Source: Corynebacterium urealyticum DSM 7109 (GTDB taxonomy: Bacteria; Actinomycetota; Actinomycetes; Mycobacteriales; Mycobacteriaceae). Taken from it: a stretch of 64,000 nucleotides of DNA. Shown piece by piece: positions 11,950 to 23,485 of this stretch (positions within the stretch are counted from its first letter, which is position 1; each line of letters starts with the position of its first letter). The stretch spans positions 1-64,000 of the forward strand of contig NC_010545.1 in assembly GCF_000069945.1 (NCBI RefSeq), read 5' to 3'. Under the pieces are notes generated by a model that saw only the letters and a list, made by a program, of their open reading frames with translations, did not search any database and was not told the origin of the DNA. Made by a program: the position numbers and the translations under genes.

Positions 11950-13308
11950 TTAGCGGGTGGATTGGATCTTTAGGACGAGGACGCCTCCGGCCAGGCACAT
12001 CGCACCTGCCAGGAGATAGAGCCCCGTGTAGCCCCCGAGCAGGCTGAGAGCGATCGCTGCGATGGAAGGGGCCAGCGTGTTCGGCAGCAGGACGGCGAGG
12101 TTCATCAGGCCCATGTGGGTAGCGCGCTCCTGCTCGGTGGGGAGCACGGCGTTGACGAGGGCCTGGTCGATAGCTTGGTACACACCCCAGCTGAGCCCCA
12201 GGATCACGGCACCGACCACGACCACGGTGAAGGAGCTGGTGAAGGCCAGCACCGCGCAGGCGCCGGCCACCCCGGCGGCGGAGAAGAGGATGAAGGGCTT
12301 GCGGGCGCCGAGCTTGTCGGAGAACCAGCCAGACCACAGGGCGGTGGCGACCACGCAGCCGGCGAACACAGCCGTGAGTATCAGCACACCGAGCTCGGGG
12401 TCGTGGAAGCCGATGCGGTCGCGCAGGTAGTAGAGCAGGAAGAATAGCGCGATGGCCTGGGCCAGCATCAGCAGTAGGCGGGTGATGAACATCCAGTAGA
12501 AGTCCGGGGCGTCCTTCGGGTTGGGGACGACGCGCCGGGCGCCCGTGAGGCCCGTGGGTGCCGTTTCTGTGGCACCGGCTTTCGGCTGTTCAGATGCGTG
12601 TTCAGCGCCGTGTGCGGGGCTGGCCGCCGGGCTTGTGTCCGGGCCCGCTACCGGGTCGGCGGAGCCCGCCAGCCAGGGGAGTGGTTCCCGGTCGCGGATG
12701 AGGAAGGGCACCGCCGTCGCTAGCAGCACGGCGATGACCGCGGCATAGGCCCAGGGGCGGGGGAGCGCGACGGAGAGTGCCGTACCGAGCACGATGCCCA
12801 GGGTGTAGGTCATACCCATCACGCCGGAGACGGTGCCGAACTGCCGCTCGGTGACCTGGTCGGGGACGATGGACTGCGTTGGCGTCACCGCGAGAGCGAT
12901 GGCGAATTGGAAGACCATCCACGCCGCCAACAACAGGCCGTAACCCAGGCTGCGGGAATCCCCCGGAAGCGTTGCGGTCCATCCCGCGACACCGAGTGCT
13001 ACCGAGGCGATCGTGATGCCCGCGATGATCCACGGGGTGCGGCGGCCCAGCGAGGAGCGCGTCCGGTCGGAGAAAATCCCCGCGAGCGGGGAGGCGAGCA
13101 GGCTGACAAGCCCGCCGGCCGTCATTAGTAGCGCGAGCTGGCGTTCCTTATCGTCCGGGAACCACACGAGGATCTGGGCGGAGAGCAGAAGATTCGTCGG
13201 GGCTGCCCATGCGATGTTCTGGCCGAGGTACATCAGGCCAAAGCGTGAGATCCATCCCCGGGAGACTTCTTGCTTGGGGCTTTGCACAACAGTCACGGGG
13301 AAAATCAT
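11950..13308 (-). CDS. MFS sugar transporter
   Basis: Major facilitator with about twelve hydrophobic segments, a cytoplasmic loop motif LAGIFSDRTRSSLGRRTPW between helices 2 and 3, and a long Pro/Ala/Gly-rich central loop. The SDRTRSxxGRRxPW signature is like that of GPH/sucrose-type glycoside transporters. ATG 13308 is preferred; the frame can extend to GTG 13353 but adds a hydrophilic, unlikely N-terminus. The GH1 gene follows 58 bases downstream, so the pair probably forms a glucoside uptake and hydrolysis operon, divergent from gyrA. Confidence 0.88.
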   Translation of the reverse strand: MIFPVTVVQSPKQEVSRGWISRFGLMYLGQNIAWAAPTNLLLSAQILVWFPDDKERQLALLMTAGGLVSLLASPLAGIFSDRTRSSLGRRTPWIIAGITIASVALGVAGWTATLPGDSRSLGYGLLLAAWMVFQFAIALAVTPTQSIVPDQVTERQFGTVSGVMGMTYTLGIVLGTALSVALPRPWAYAAVIAVLLATAVPFLIRDREPLPWLAGSADPVAGPDTSPAASPAHGAEHASEQPKAGATETAPTGLTGARRVVPNPKDAPDFYWMFITRLLLMLAQAIALFFLLYYLRDRIGFHDPELGVLILTAVFAGCVVATALWSGWFSDKLGARKPFILFSAAGVAGACAVLAFTSSFTVVVVGAVILGLSWGVYQAIDQALVNAVLPTEQERATHMGLMNLAVLLPNTLAPSIAAIALSLLGGYTGLYLLAGAMCLAGGVLVLKIQSTR

Positions 13309-13433
13309 AGTTTTCTCGGCAAACGTTTTTGGGTTTTTAAGAATCCCCGCCACTGGTCCGTGCGCTCAAAAACTGTGCGCTGACGTGGTAGAATGGTTGG
13401 GTCTATTCCAAGTAGAAAGGTTCACCAACTCCA

Positions 13434-15946
<2,513 letters not shown>

Positions 15947-15950
<4 letters not shown>

Positions 15951-16531
15951 CCCCCGAGGGCACTGAGAAAGTGACCTCGGAGGCTAGCGACCAGGCGGCT
16001 GACGCGGTCGAGAAGGAGACGGCACCGGCCAAGGGCGCCGCCGGGGCCGAGAAGACGGCAACCGAGGCTTCGGTGACCGGAAAGGCGGCGTCTGAGAAGG
16101 CGACGTCCTGGAAGGCGCGGGCGCCGCGCGGACGGGAGCTGACGCTGACGGCCATCGACGTGCGCTCCGCCGGTCGGCTCGGCCTGGCGGCGGGCTGCGT
16201 CACCTTCGCGGTGTGGGTGCTGGCCTGGATGCTCCTGTGGCTCGTGCTGGCGGTAGCCGGCGTGTGGGGCCGCATGAACTCCCTGCTGGCGGACATCGCG
16301 GGCTTCGGCGGGATCTCCGGCTGGGGCGTGCTGGGCGCGGTGGCGCTCGTCGGCATCCTGGAGTTTTTCGTCGTCTGGGGCATCGTGCCGCTGGCTGCGC
16401 TGGTGTACAACGCGGCGGCGGATGTCCTCGGCGGGCTGAAGGTGCGCGTCGCGGATCCGGAGGACGCGGCGACGGAGATGCCGGACAACGTGGCCGCGCC
16501 GGAGACGTCGACAACGTCGGAAGAGGCCTAG
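15947..16531 (+). CDS. DUF3566 membrane protein
   Basis: A 194-residue protein with a charged Ala/Glu/Lys-rich cytoplasmic N-terminus (about residues 1-60), the conserved [19 protein letters not shown] entry segment and two long hydrophobic helices (about 78-108 and 125-155). DUF3566 proteins are found directly after gyrA in actinobacteria. The GTG start at 15947 overlaps the gyrA TGA stop, so translation is coupled. The molecular role is not established. Confidence 0.88.
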
Positions 16532-16590
16532 CTCAAGGCCCTGCATTCTGGCGGAAGAAAACTTAATAAAACAGGGGCTGACCAGGCGAT

Positions 16591-16620
16591 TTGGTTTATA
16601 TCGCATCGCATGGATACACT
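16591..16620 (+). promoter_or_regulatory. Promoter of the tRNA-Ile/tRNA-Ala unit
   Basis: TTGGTT at 16591-16596 and TACACT at 16615-16620 are separated by 18 bases; transcription would begin about 8 bases before tRNA-Ile. Confidence 0.6.
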
Positions 16621-16634
16621 AGTCCCTGTTCGAA

Positions 16635-16711
16635 GGGCCTATAGCTCAGGCGGTTAGAGCGCATCGCTGATAACGATGAGGTCGGTGGTTCGAGTCCACC
16701 TAGGCCCACCA
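16635..16711 (+). tRNA. tRNA-Ile (GAU anticodon)
   Basis: A complete cloverleaf: acceptor GGGCCTA pairs with TAGGCCC, the anticodon loop CTGATAA has GAT at 16669-16671, and the T-arm contains GGTTCGAGTCC. The 3' CCA is encoded. Confidence 0.96.
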
Positions 16712-16736
16712 TTCGAACACACTTCGAATGAAGTTC

Positions 16737-16809
16737 GGGGCATTAGCTCAATTGGTAGAGCATCTGCTTTGCAAGCAGAAGGTCAGGAGTTCGATTCTCC
16801 TATGCTCCA
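16737..16809 (+). tRNA. tRNA-Ala (UGC anticodon)
   Basis: A 73-nt cloverleaf: acceptor GGGGCAT pairs with ATGCTCC, the anticodon loop TTTGCAA has TGC at 16770-16772, and the T-arm has GAGTTCGATTCTC. CCA is not encoded. Its 3' half is the attachment site of the downstream element; the tRNA itself remains intact. Confidence 0.96.
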
Positions 16810-16810
16810 C
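16761..16810 (+). repeat. attL: 50-bp core repeat in tRNA-Ala 3' half
   Basis: Bases 16761-16810, from the anticodon stem through the discriminator base plus one base, recur exactly at 28594-28643. Direct repeats of a tRNA 3' end that flank a tyrosine integrase mark an integrated element; this copy is the tRNA side. Confidence 0.92.
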
Positions 16811-16817
16811 GAAACAG

Positions 16818-16860
16818 CAGGTCAGAGGGTGTTTTCACCCCCTGGCCTGTTTTCGTTTTT
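16818..16860 (+). terminator. Intrinsic terminator after tRNA-Ala
   Basis: A 14-nt arm at 16818-16831 pairs, with one wobble and one mismatch, with 16836-16849 across a TTTT loop and is followed by TTTTCGTTTTT. It belongs to the element; the chromosomal terminator of this tRNA now lies beyond attR. Confidence 0.75.
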
Positions 16861-16890
16861 GGTGTTTGTCCTGCTCAAGGACAGATTCCT

Positions 16891-16963
16891 TATGGCACGA
16901 CACCCCCGCCCGTCGTGACTGTCCGACGGCGGACAGGGGTAGTTATGGCACGGTTATGGCACG
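16891..16963 (+). repeat. Integrase arm-type sites, attL side
   Basis: TATGGCACG occurs at 16891-16899, 16944-16952 and 16955-16963. The last two start 11 bp apart, and the same pair with the same 11-bp spacing and orientation occurs at the attR end. This is how arm-binding sites of heterobivalent tyrosine integrases are usually arranged. The third copy overlaps the integrase start codon, so integrase binding could repress its own gene. Confidence 0.65.
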
Positions 16964-18119
16964 GAATTCTTGGGGATCCACCCGGAAACTGCCCAGCGGA
17001 CGGATCCAGGCTCGATACCTTGGACCAGACGGAAAGACCTACAAGGCACCCAACACGTTCCCAGACGAGCTCTCTGCTCTGGCATGGCTTGGGGATGTGC
17101 GTAAGACCATCGATCTTGGCTCCTGGGAGCCGCCGCAACTGAAGAAGATGAAGGTCGCTGTTCCCACGGTTGGCGAAGCGGTAGAACACTGGTTGTCAAT
17201 GATGAAGGCCGGCGTGCGTGACTCCACGTACGCCACGTACTCAGCGATTGTCACCAACCGCGTGTTGAACGATGAAGCCCTATGCGCGGTCCCCGTGGAC
17301 CGGCTCACGGTTGCAATGGTGGGGGAGTGGTGGGAGCGCACCGTCACCCGGTGGCCGGACACAGCACCCCGGAACCGCTCTGCGTACCAGAAGCTTGGCG
17401 CTGCGATAGCGCTGGCGGTGGAGTACGGCCACATTGACCACAACGTTGTTAACCTTCGGGCTGCGCGCCGGCAGGTGAAGCCGAAGGCCAAAGAATTGCC
17501 GGCCACCGCTGACATGCTCTCGATCCTGAACACGGTCCCGCACCGGTTCAGGTTGGTCACGGTGCTGTGCCTGTTCCACGGTCTGCGTCTCGGAGAAGCC
17601 CTGGGGATCCGGGGAGCGAACATCTCCCCGGATTGTGACACGATCACGGTGGAGGGCAACCTAGTCCGCGTCCAGGACGAAGACGGACGTTCCACGATGG
17701 TCCACCATGAGCCGAAGACACAGGCCGGCTACAGGACGGTCCCCGTGCTCACCGAGTTCATCCACGTCGTCCGGGAACACGTGGACACCTACAGGCCCGG
17801 TGCGGGCTGTTACGCCACCACAACGGCCACTGGGGAGCCTGTGATGGATACGGAGTACCGAAACGTCTTCCACGCGGCTCAGGACCGCGCAGGGATCACT
17901 GCGCGGATTACTCCCCACTACGGGCGTAACTGGTTGATTACCCGGCTCGCAGAAGCCGGGGCTACCCCGAAGGAGATTGGTCGCGTCCTCGGTCAAGAGG
18001 ACGTTTCCACCATCGTTGGCGTCTACATGCGGGTGCGGGAGTCCCGCCCCGCTGAGCTCATGAACAGGATCTCGACTACGAAGCCCACCGGTCCATCGTC
18101 CGGTGGTGCTGTGAAGTAA
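16956..18119 (+). CDS. int: Tyrosine recombinase (phage-type integrase)
   Basis: It catalyses site-specific integration and excision of the element at tRNA-Ala. The 387-residue protein has an N-terminal arm/core-binding region (GRIQARYLGPDGKTYKAPNT), a SAM-like domain, and the catalytic domain with Arg in HGLRLGEALGIR, the beta-hairpin Lys in KTQAGYRT, the H-x2-R box as HYGRNW, and the nucleophile Tyr in VGVYMRV. ATG 16956 is chosen because upstream sequence in this frame is the tRNA and terminator. It lies 150 bases from attL and reads into the element, the usual position of an integrase. Confidence 0.93.
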   Translation: MARNSWGSTRKLPSGRIQARYLGPDGKTYKAPNTFPDELSALAWLGDVRKTIDLGSWEPPQLKKMKVAVPTVGEAVEHWLSMMKAGVRDSTYATYSAIVTNRVLNDEALCAVPVDRLTVAMVGEWWERTVTRWPDTAPRNRSAYQKLGAAIALAVEYGHIDHNVVNLRAARRQVKPKAKELPATADMLSILNTVPHRFRLVTVLCLFHGLRLGEALGIRGANISPDCDTITVEGNLVRVQDEDGRSTMVHHEPKTQAGYRTVPVLTEFIHVVREHVDTYRPGAGCYATTTATGEPVMDTEYRNVFHAAQDRAGITARITPHYGRNWLITRLAEAGATPKEIGRVLGQEDVSTIVGVYMRVRESRPAELMNRISTTKPTGPSSGGAVK

Positions 18120-18151
18120 TCGCCGTAGGCGGATTCATGACGTGGATAGGC

Positions 18152-18471
18152 GCGCCGGGTTATCGCCGGCGCTCCTGATTCACTACAGGCATCACTAGGG
18201 TGCCGTGTCGCTGCCTCTCCGGCCAGCTCCACACAGTAGTTCTGGCAGGTTCGACGGAACCGTGCTTAGGCCGGTTCCACCACTTTCAGACCGACCACCG
18301 ATAAGAGTGGTCGGGCTTGGTGCCCTCCCGCTTCCTGTTCGATCCCCAGGGCCCGTAAGAGGCCCCTGGGTATCTCACAACCGCCGAAGATGATCGTCCC
18401 CCGTGGACCATGAAGGCCACGGGGAACTCTCTGCTGTCTCTGTTCGGATCACGGGGCACAGACGGTGCCCC
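18152..18471 (+). other. Array of perfect hairpins behind the integrase
   Basis: The 511-nt gap 18120-18630 has no gene but contains a series of perfect stem-loops: GCGCCGG/CCGGCGC (18152-18172), GGAACC/GGTTCC (18256-18278), CCGACCAC/GTGGTCGG (18291-18314), CCCAGG-GCC/GGC-CCTGGG (18345-18370, one bulge), CCCCGTGG/CCACGGGG (18399-18424) and GGGGCAC/GTGCCCC (18453-18471). The last four start at 18291, 18345, 18399 and 18453, exactly 54 nt apart. The stems differ in sequence but keep pairing, as expected of tandem RNA structural units rather than copied DNA. Function unknown; neither strand has a clear promoter here. Confidence 0.6.
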
Positions 18472-18630
18472 TAATCCTCACTGAGCCGAAGGGAGGGGGA
18501 CGAAGTCCCCCGATGAAGAAGGTTGTAATTTTGGGGTGAATTACGATAGTAAGAGGGGGTACATTGCAACAATACACCCCATCTGACCTGGGGAAACGTC
18601 CTGGTTTGTAATGCTTGTATCGCTGTTGCG

Positions 18631-19635
18631 TTACAAAACTCTCACGTACTTCCCCTTATCCCGGTCCCACCCGATGTCCTTCATGCGGTTGAGCTTGGTG
18701 CGCACTGTGCCATGGGCCAGGTCCACACCCGGTTGTTGTGCAATCCACTGGCACGCCTCGACCTGAGTCTTGCGACCCGGCGCGGATAGTGCGGCCTCGA
18801 CCAACGCCTTGTTCTGGTTAGTGGTCTTGGTGGATCGCTGACGCTGTTTCTCGTCGGCCTCTTCGTCCAACTCGATGTAACCGTCTTCACCTCGGCGGCA
18901 CTGGATGGGGTCCACGCAGGCGTTGTTGGAATCCAGTTCAAGCACGCGCTTGGGATTGCGGATGTCACCGGGGGCGAACAAGTGGACCCTCGCGCGCGGC
19001 AACTGGGTGGCGGCTGCGTTGCCCATTGGCCTCTTGATCTTCCTGCCCTCAAACCTTGAATCCGTGCCGTGTCCGACGAGGATACGAGCCACTCCGGGCC
19101 CGAACCTGCCCAATCGTCCCCACAGGTCAACCCATGGTTCTCGACGGTTGGAATCCCCGTCTAGTTCCGCCGTGGCATGATCCAGAATAACCGCGTCGAT
19201 ACCTTCTAGTTTGACGTATTCGTACAGATCTTCCCAATCAGCGGCGGAAAGTTTGCCCAACTTTTGCATGATGAACACGTTGTCCGTGTTCGTCTTGAGC
19301 TTGGCGACACGCTCTTGGTACTCAAGTCCTCCGTCCGAATCGTTGGCGATCAGCAACACCTTCAAACCGCTGGTGTACGGCTTGATCCCCAGCACATCGC
19401 GGCCATCGACAAGGCTGGCTGTTATCTGCGATATCAGGAATGACTTACCCGCCATGGACTCGCCGTATACAAACGTATCGGTGGTTGAGACCATCCCGGG
19501 GATCAACCACTTATCTTCTTCCTGAACCGGCCCGCGCTCTTCCAGTGTGGTCACAGATTCGATCCCCAGTTCCCACATGAGGAAAGACTGTTCTTCCTCT
19601 GGAGTGAGGGTGTATTCTCCAACTTCCTGTGTCAC
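18631..19635 (-). CDS. RecA-fold ATPase with C-terminal winged helix (RepA/AAA_25-like)
   Basis: A 334-residue protein with Walker A in YGESMAGKSFL (about residue 60), a Walker B-like AVILDHATAELDGD strand and the sensor-like ILVGHGTDS, as in plasmid and phage RepA/AAA_25 ATPases. The C-terminal 70 residues (KALVEAALSAPGRKTQVEA, then GTVRTKLNRMKDIGW) look like a winged-helix DNA-binding domain. It probably acts in element replication or maintenance. The start is GTG 19635, behind GGAGGTGA; it overlaps the TGA of the HNH gene, so the two are translationally coupled. A further upstream in-frame start lacks a ribosome site. Confidence 0.75.
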   Translation of the reverse strand: MTQEVGEYTLTPEEEQSFLMWELGIESVTTLEERGPVQEEDKWLIPGMVSTTDTFVYGESMAGKSFLISQITASLVDGRDVLGIKPYTSGLKVLLIANDSDGGLEYQERVAKLKTNTDNVFIMQKLGKLSAADWEDLYEYVKLEGIDAVILDHATAELDGDSNRREPWVDLWGRLGRFGPGVARILVGHGTDSRFEGRKIKRPMGNAAATQLPRARVHLFAPGDIRNPKRVLELDSNNACVDPIQCRRGEDGYIELDEEADEKQRQRSTKTTNQNKALVEAALSAPGRKTQVEACQWIAQQPGVDLAHGTVRTKLNRMKDIGWDRDKGKYVRVL

Positions 19636-20303
19636 TGGCTCACCTCCGTGTCCTGGCGGACGTACACAATCAGCTCTCCACGGTCGCTGTCCGACCACTC
19701 TGTGATCGCCGGTGCCAGCGGGTTGCCTTGCGCGTCCACTCCTGCGTGACCATGAGCCAGACCGACGTAGTTTTTCACGGGTTGAAGCTCTTCCGGTGCG
19801 TTCAGGTATACGTTAACCGCGCGCCGGGTGTTCTTGTATCGGTTCCACTCGTGGGAGCATGGGACGATGTTTTTCATGACGTGACCGGCTGAACCCTTGA
19901 GTGACAGTGGCTCGATGTGGTCGATCTCCCTGCTGTTTGGGTGCCCCGGCTCTCTCAGCAGGGGTGTGCCGGTGTAGAAGCACGTCCACGGGTCGATGCC
20001 GTTCTTCTTCCAGTGCTTGAGTTGCTTCTCCGGCTTAATGTTGAAGGCGCGGCGACCAGCCGCCCGAGCTCTCTTCAGACCGTTGTCCAAAGGCCCCTGA
20101 AGACCATCGTGCTTGTGATACCACGCCCGGGAACTGAGTCGGTGGCAGTCTCGGCAGTGGCCGGCCTTCCCTTCTGCACCGTTGCTGTCGTTGCCGAAGT
20201 CTGTGGATAGCGTCTTGATTTCGTCGCACCGGTTGCACCGGCGCTTGTCTACCAGCGCGAGACGGGCGCGCTCTTCTCGGAATTCCTTGTCTACCTGGGC
20301 CAT
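19632..20303 (-). CDS. HNH endonuclease
   Basis: A 223-residue protein with an N-terminal zinc ribbon (CNRCDE near residue 23, CRDC near residue 50), a basic segment, and the HNH nuclease motif with DHIEPLS and the downstream N and H in KNIVPCSHEWNRYKN. HNH enzymes nick or cut DNA; in mobile elements they serve packaging, homing or restriction. Start ATG 20303 has a strong GAAGGAGG. Its stop overlaps the start of the ATPase gene (GTGA), so the two proteins are made together and may form one complex. No specific system is recognised. Confidence 0.78.
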   Translation of the reverse strand: MAQVDKEFREERARLALVDKRRCNRCDEIKTLSTDFGNDSNGAEGKAGHCRDCHRLSSRAWYHKHDGLQGPLDNGLKRARAAGRRAFNIKPEKQLKHWKKNGIDPWTCFYTGTPLLREPGHPNSREIDHIEPLSLKGSAGHVMKNIVPCSHEWNRYKNTRRAVNVYLNAPEELQPVKNYVGLAHGHAGVDAQGNPLAPAITEWSDSDRGELIVYVRQDTEVSQ

Positions 20304-20649
20304 TCGGCCTCCTTCTCTCTCGATCTTGTGTTTTTCTCCTTGGTGGTGCTACAGTGGCGTTTAACTCATTTCTGCACATCCTTCCTTTGTTGTGCCTCGA
20401 ATCGGGTACACGTCTCCTGCGGCGAGTCTGGACAGTCCACTGTTCAGTTTTCAAACAACGCCGGCCAGTAGACCGCTTTGTCTAGTGCTTAGTTGTCAGG
20501 CCAAGCCTTTTCAGAGTACCAGATTTTTCCTCGTTGTCAACAGCGGGGAACTTTCGTACCCCCAAAAGGGGGTGTTTTGTGTTTCTGGGCCAAGAATGAC
20601 GAACGGCCCAGGGAATCCTCCTGAGCCGGCAAGGGGACGGAGCCCTCGT
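20304..20649. other. Intergenic region between the HNH operon and R-M pseudogene
   Basis: No gene. It must hold the HNH/ATPase promoter. A short hairpin, CCCCC-AAAA-GGGGG at 20559-20572 followed by TGTTTTGTG, resembles a terminator for rightward transcription, but no rightward gene precedes it. Nothing else is recognised. Confidence 0.4.
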
Positions 20650-23485
20650 CTACTTCTTGTACGTCATGCGCGCGTATGACTCGAAGAGGAGTTCCTGGCG
20701 CTGGCGCTCGGTGGTCAGCTTGCGGGGAGCGCCGAAGGCGCGATCCACCTCACGGTCAAGAGCATCGTGTGCCCTTAGCAAGACGGGATCCATTGCTAGC
20801 GGGTTGTAATGGTCTGCGAGAGAGCGTTCTGGGTGAAGGGCTCGGGCGTCTAGAACGCGTTGACCCGCCTTGATAATCGTCTCTCGCTGTCTCTCGGTCA
20901 GCTCGGGAACCGGGAAGGTGTTCCAAACGAGGGTGTTAGAGAAAATCAAATCCGACTTGAGGCGTCCTCCGACTGCTCTCAACCAGGTAATGAACATGGA
21001 CGAAGAGACAAGTCCGAAGAATAATCCCTGCGGGTCAACCGCCGTATAGACCTTCTCTCGGGCGATTACCTCTGGCTCTAGATGTTGAACAGCGAAGTAT
21101 CGGCGGCTCTCGGAGACTACACGGGGTATTCCAATGTATGGATCAGTTGGGCGCGGTACGGGCTGATCTTCATCAAGTGGGGAGTTGTTCGGCGCTTGTA
21201 TGCGTCACCGCTTTGAGTGGAGTTCTCCCGGAACTTCCGACACGCTTCTATGCGCTCAGTCAGCACTGGAGACTTCGAGAGGTCTGCCGGATGGAGATCC
21301 TCAAGCCACAAGCACCAGCGATAAAGTCCCCTGACCAGCTCTCGACCCATACGGAACGGTTGAACATACTTGGCGGCAACTGGGTCTGCCATTACCGTCT
21401 CGTACTCGTCCACCTCAATAATTAGGTTGCCCCCGTCAGCTGGCTTCGACCCTTGGGCAGCAAGAGGGAGCTCCGCTGAAATCGGCTTCATGGACTTGGA
21501 GACCAGGATATTTGGGCCGTCGATCAAGTATGCGTTGATTCCCTTGACGACCTCTTGGGGAACAGGATCGCTGTTTGGGGTCGGGTAATCCCATAGCCGC
21601 TGTTTTGCTGCACGATCCTTCGTGAACCCAACGATGACGCAGTGAACGGCAGCCTTTCCAGGTGCTTCCGAGTCCCACGCGAAGGTCCGGTGGGCAAACT
21701 TGATCCGCCAGCCTTCGCGCTGGATTGGCCTAAATAGGGCGGGAACGGGCTGTCCCTGGGTGATCGAATTGGGGGTAACGAAAGCAAACTCTCCGGCTCG
21801 GTCGGAGAGCACCCGCAACGTCATGGCGTGCCAAGCGGTCAGGTAGTCGAGATAGCCGTCGTAGTCTGCGCCCCACGCCCGCCGCATGTCGGCGGTCTGC
21901 TCCTTCGTCTTGGAGTACTGACCAATGAATGGAGGGTTACCGAAGATGAAGGTCTGACCCTTCGTTGCGGGTAATTCCTCGGACCAGTCCAGGGCTAGGG
22001 CGTTGTCATGGACGATGTGAGCCGTAATTTCAATCGGAAGACGGTCGGGCGCTGCTCCGATAGCGTCTGCAAGTTCGAGGTTGGCTTGGTGATCGACAAG
22101 GAACATGGCCGTCTCTGCGATCTTCGCCGGCCCCCAGTTCAGCTCGAACCCGTAGAACTGTCCGATGCTGAGCTTCTGTTCCCACGACACGTCCAGAGAC
22201 ATTCCTGCTTCGCCTTCGCGTTCACGGATTGCCACGATCACAGCGGTTTCGATCTTCCGGAGCTCTCGGTAAGCGACAACAAGGAAGTTGCCGCAGCCAC
22301 AGGCGGGATCGCAGAAGACCATATCCGCCAGTGAGCCCCGGAATTCCCGGGGTTTTTCCCCCGGCGTTGACTTCGCCTGAATCAGGCGTTTGGCTTCGTC
22401 CCGCAGTTCGTCCAGGAACAGCGGCTCGAGAGTCTTTAGAATGTTCTTCTCTGACGTGTAGTGCTCACCGTCTGCTCGGCGGGCTTCCTTGGACTTCACC
22501 AGCTGGAACATGGAGCCGAAGACAGCCGGAGAGATACGTGACCAGTGGAAGCGGCACGCGTCTAGGAGGGCTTCGCGCATGTCGTGGTCGAAGAACTCAA
22601 GAGGAAGTGAGTCAGCGAAGATGGATCCGTTCACGTACGGGAACTTCGCGAAGTGGTCTGGCACCCTTCGGCGGTGATTCTCCGGGGTGTTCAACACCTC
22701 GAACAGTGAGTTGAGCTGGGATCCAAGGTTGTCGGCGTTAGTGTGGTTGAGCACGAATCGGTAGAACAGATCCTCTTCCCACAGGCCAGCATCGTCACCG
22801 TAGAGAAGGAAGAGTAGGCGGGTCAGGTACATAGAGGACCGCTGAGTTGCTTCGTCCTCATCCTCTGGATCCGTGGGGGCTTCGTCGCCGGTGGCTTCGT
22901 CCACATCGTCACCGGCCATCGCCGTGAACAACTTTGCCATGAGACGGGAAGCTTCAATCGATGCTTCCCGTTCTTCCTGTTTGGTGATCGTCTCGTAGCC
23001 TGCTAGGAACCTGAATTGATCAAGATAGTGCCGATTTCATCGATCGTGAAGGTCTCAGCCCAACCTTCGTCCCCAAGCCGGGTGAGGCGGATATTCTCGA
23101 AGTCGGACACGATCACATACTTCGGCCACTCGTGCTGGCCGATGGATCCACCGGCGAGGTAGTCCAAGGCTTGTTTGTGGGCTACGTCCAAGTTGCGGCC
23201 AAGGGATTTGGCTTCGCCCAGGACGACACCGGACCAGAACAGATCAATCCAGCCGGACCGTCCGGTGGATGCTCGAACAGCGTCACGCTCGAAGAGGTCG
23301 ATACGCTCCGGGATGATCCCGAAGCAGCGGAACAGATCGGACCAGAACTGCTGGGCTGCTGACTTCTCAGTTGCCTCCTTAGCACTTTCTTTCCAACCGT
23401 CGATTCTCTTGCGCCACGCGTGAGAGAAGTCGTCTAGGTTCGCTTTGATGGTTGAGCGCGCGATCGGCGCGGAAACGATGGACAC
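20650..23485 (-). pseudogene. MmeI-like type IIL restriction-modification enzyme, two frameshifts
   Basis: One polypeptide of the MmeI family (fused nuclease, helical spacer, N6-adenine methyltransferase, target-recognition and C-terminal domains) is spread over three frames. Segment 23485-23003 has the nuclease D-x9-ExK motif (IDLFW...GEAK). Segment down to 21117 has methyltransferase motifs DPACGCGNF and NPPFIGQY and the recognition domain; the end at 20650 is the C-terminal domain. The frames break near 23025 (an inserted C would give EIGTHLDQFRFLAGYE) and near 21127 (an inserted G would give LGIPRVVSES). Motif I also has Cys for the usual Ser (GCGNF, compare GSGNF in the paralogue at 38 kb). 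Confidence 0.88.

Noticed and set aside
16728-16955. Upstream extension of the integrase to the tRNA-Ala gene
   Set aside because: That sequence is the tRNA, its terminator and arm sites; the protein homology begins at ATG 16956.
18291-18471. CRISPR-like array (regular 54-nt spacing)
   Set aside because: There is no repeated sequence between units and no cas gene; only hairpin position is periodic.
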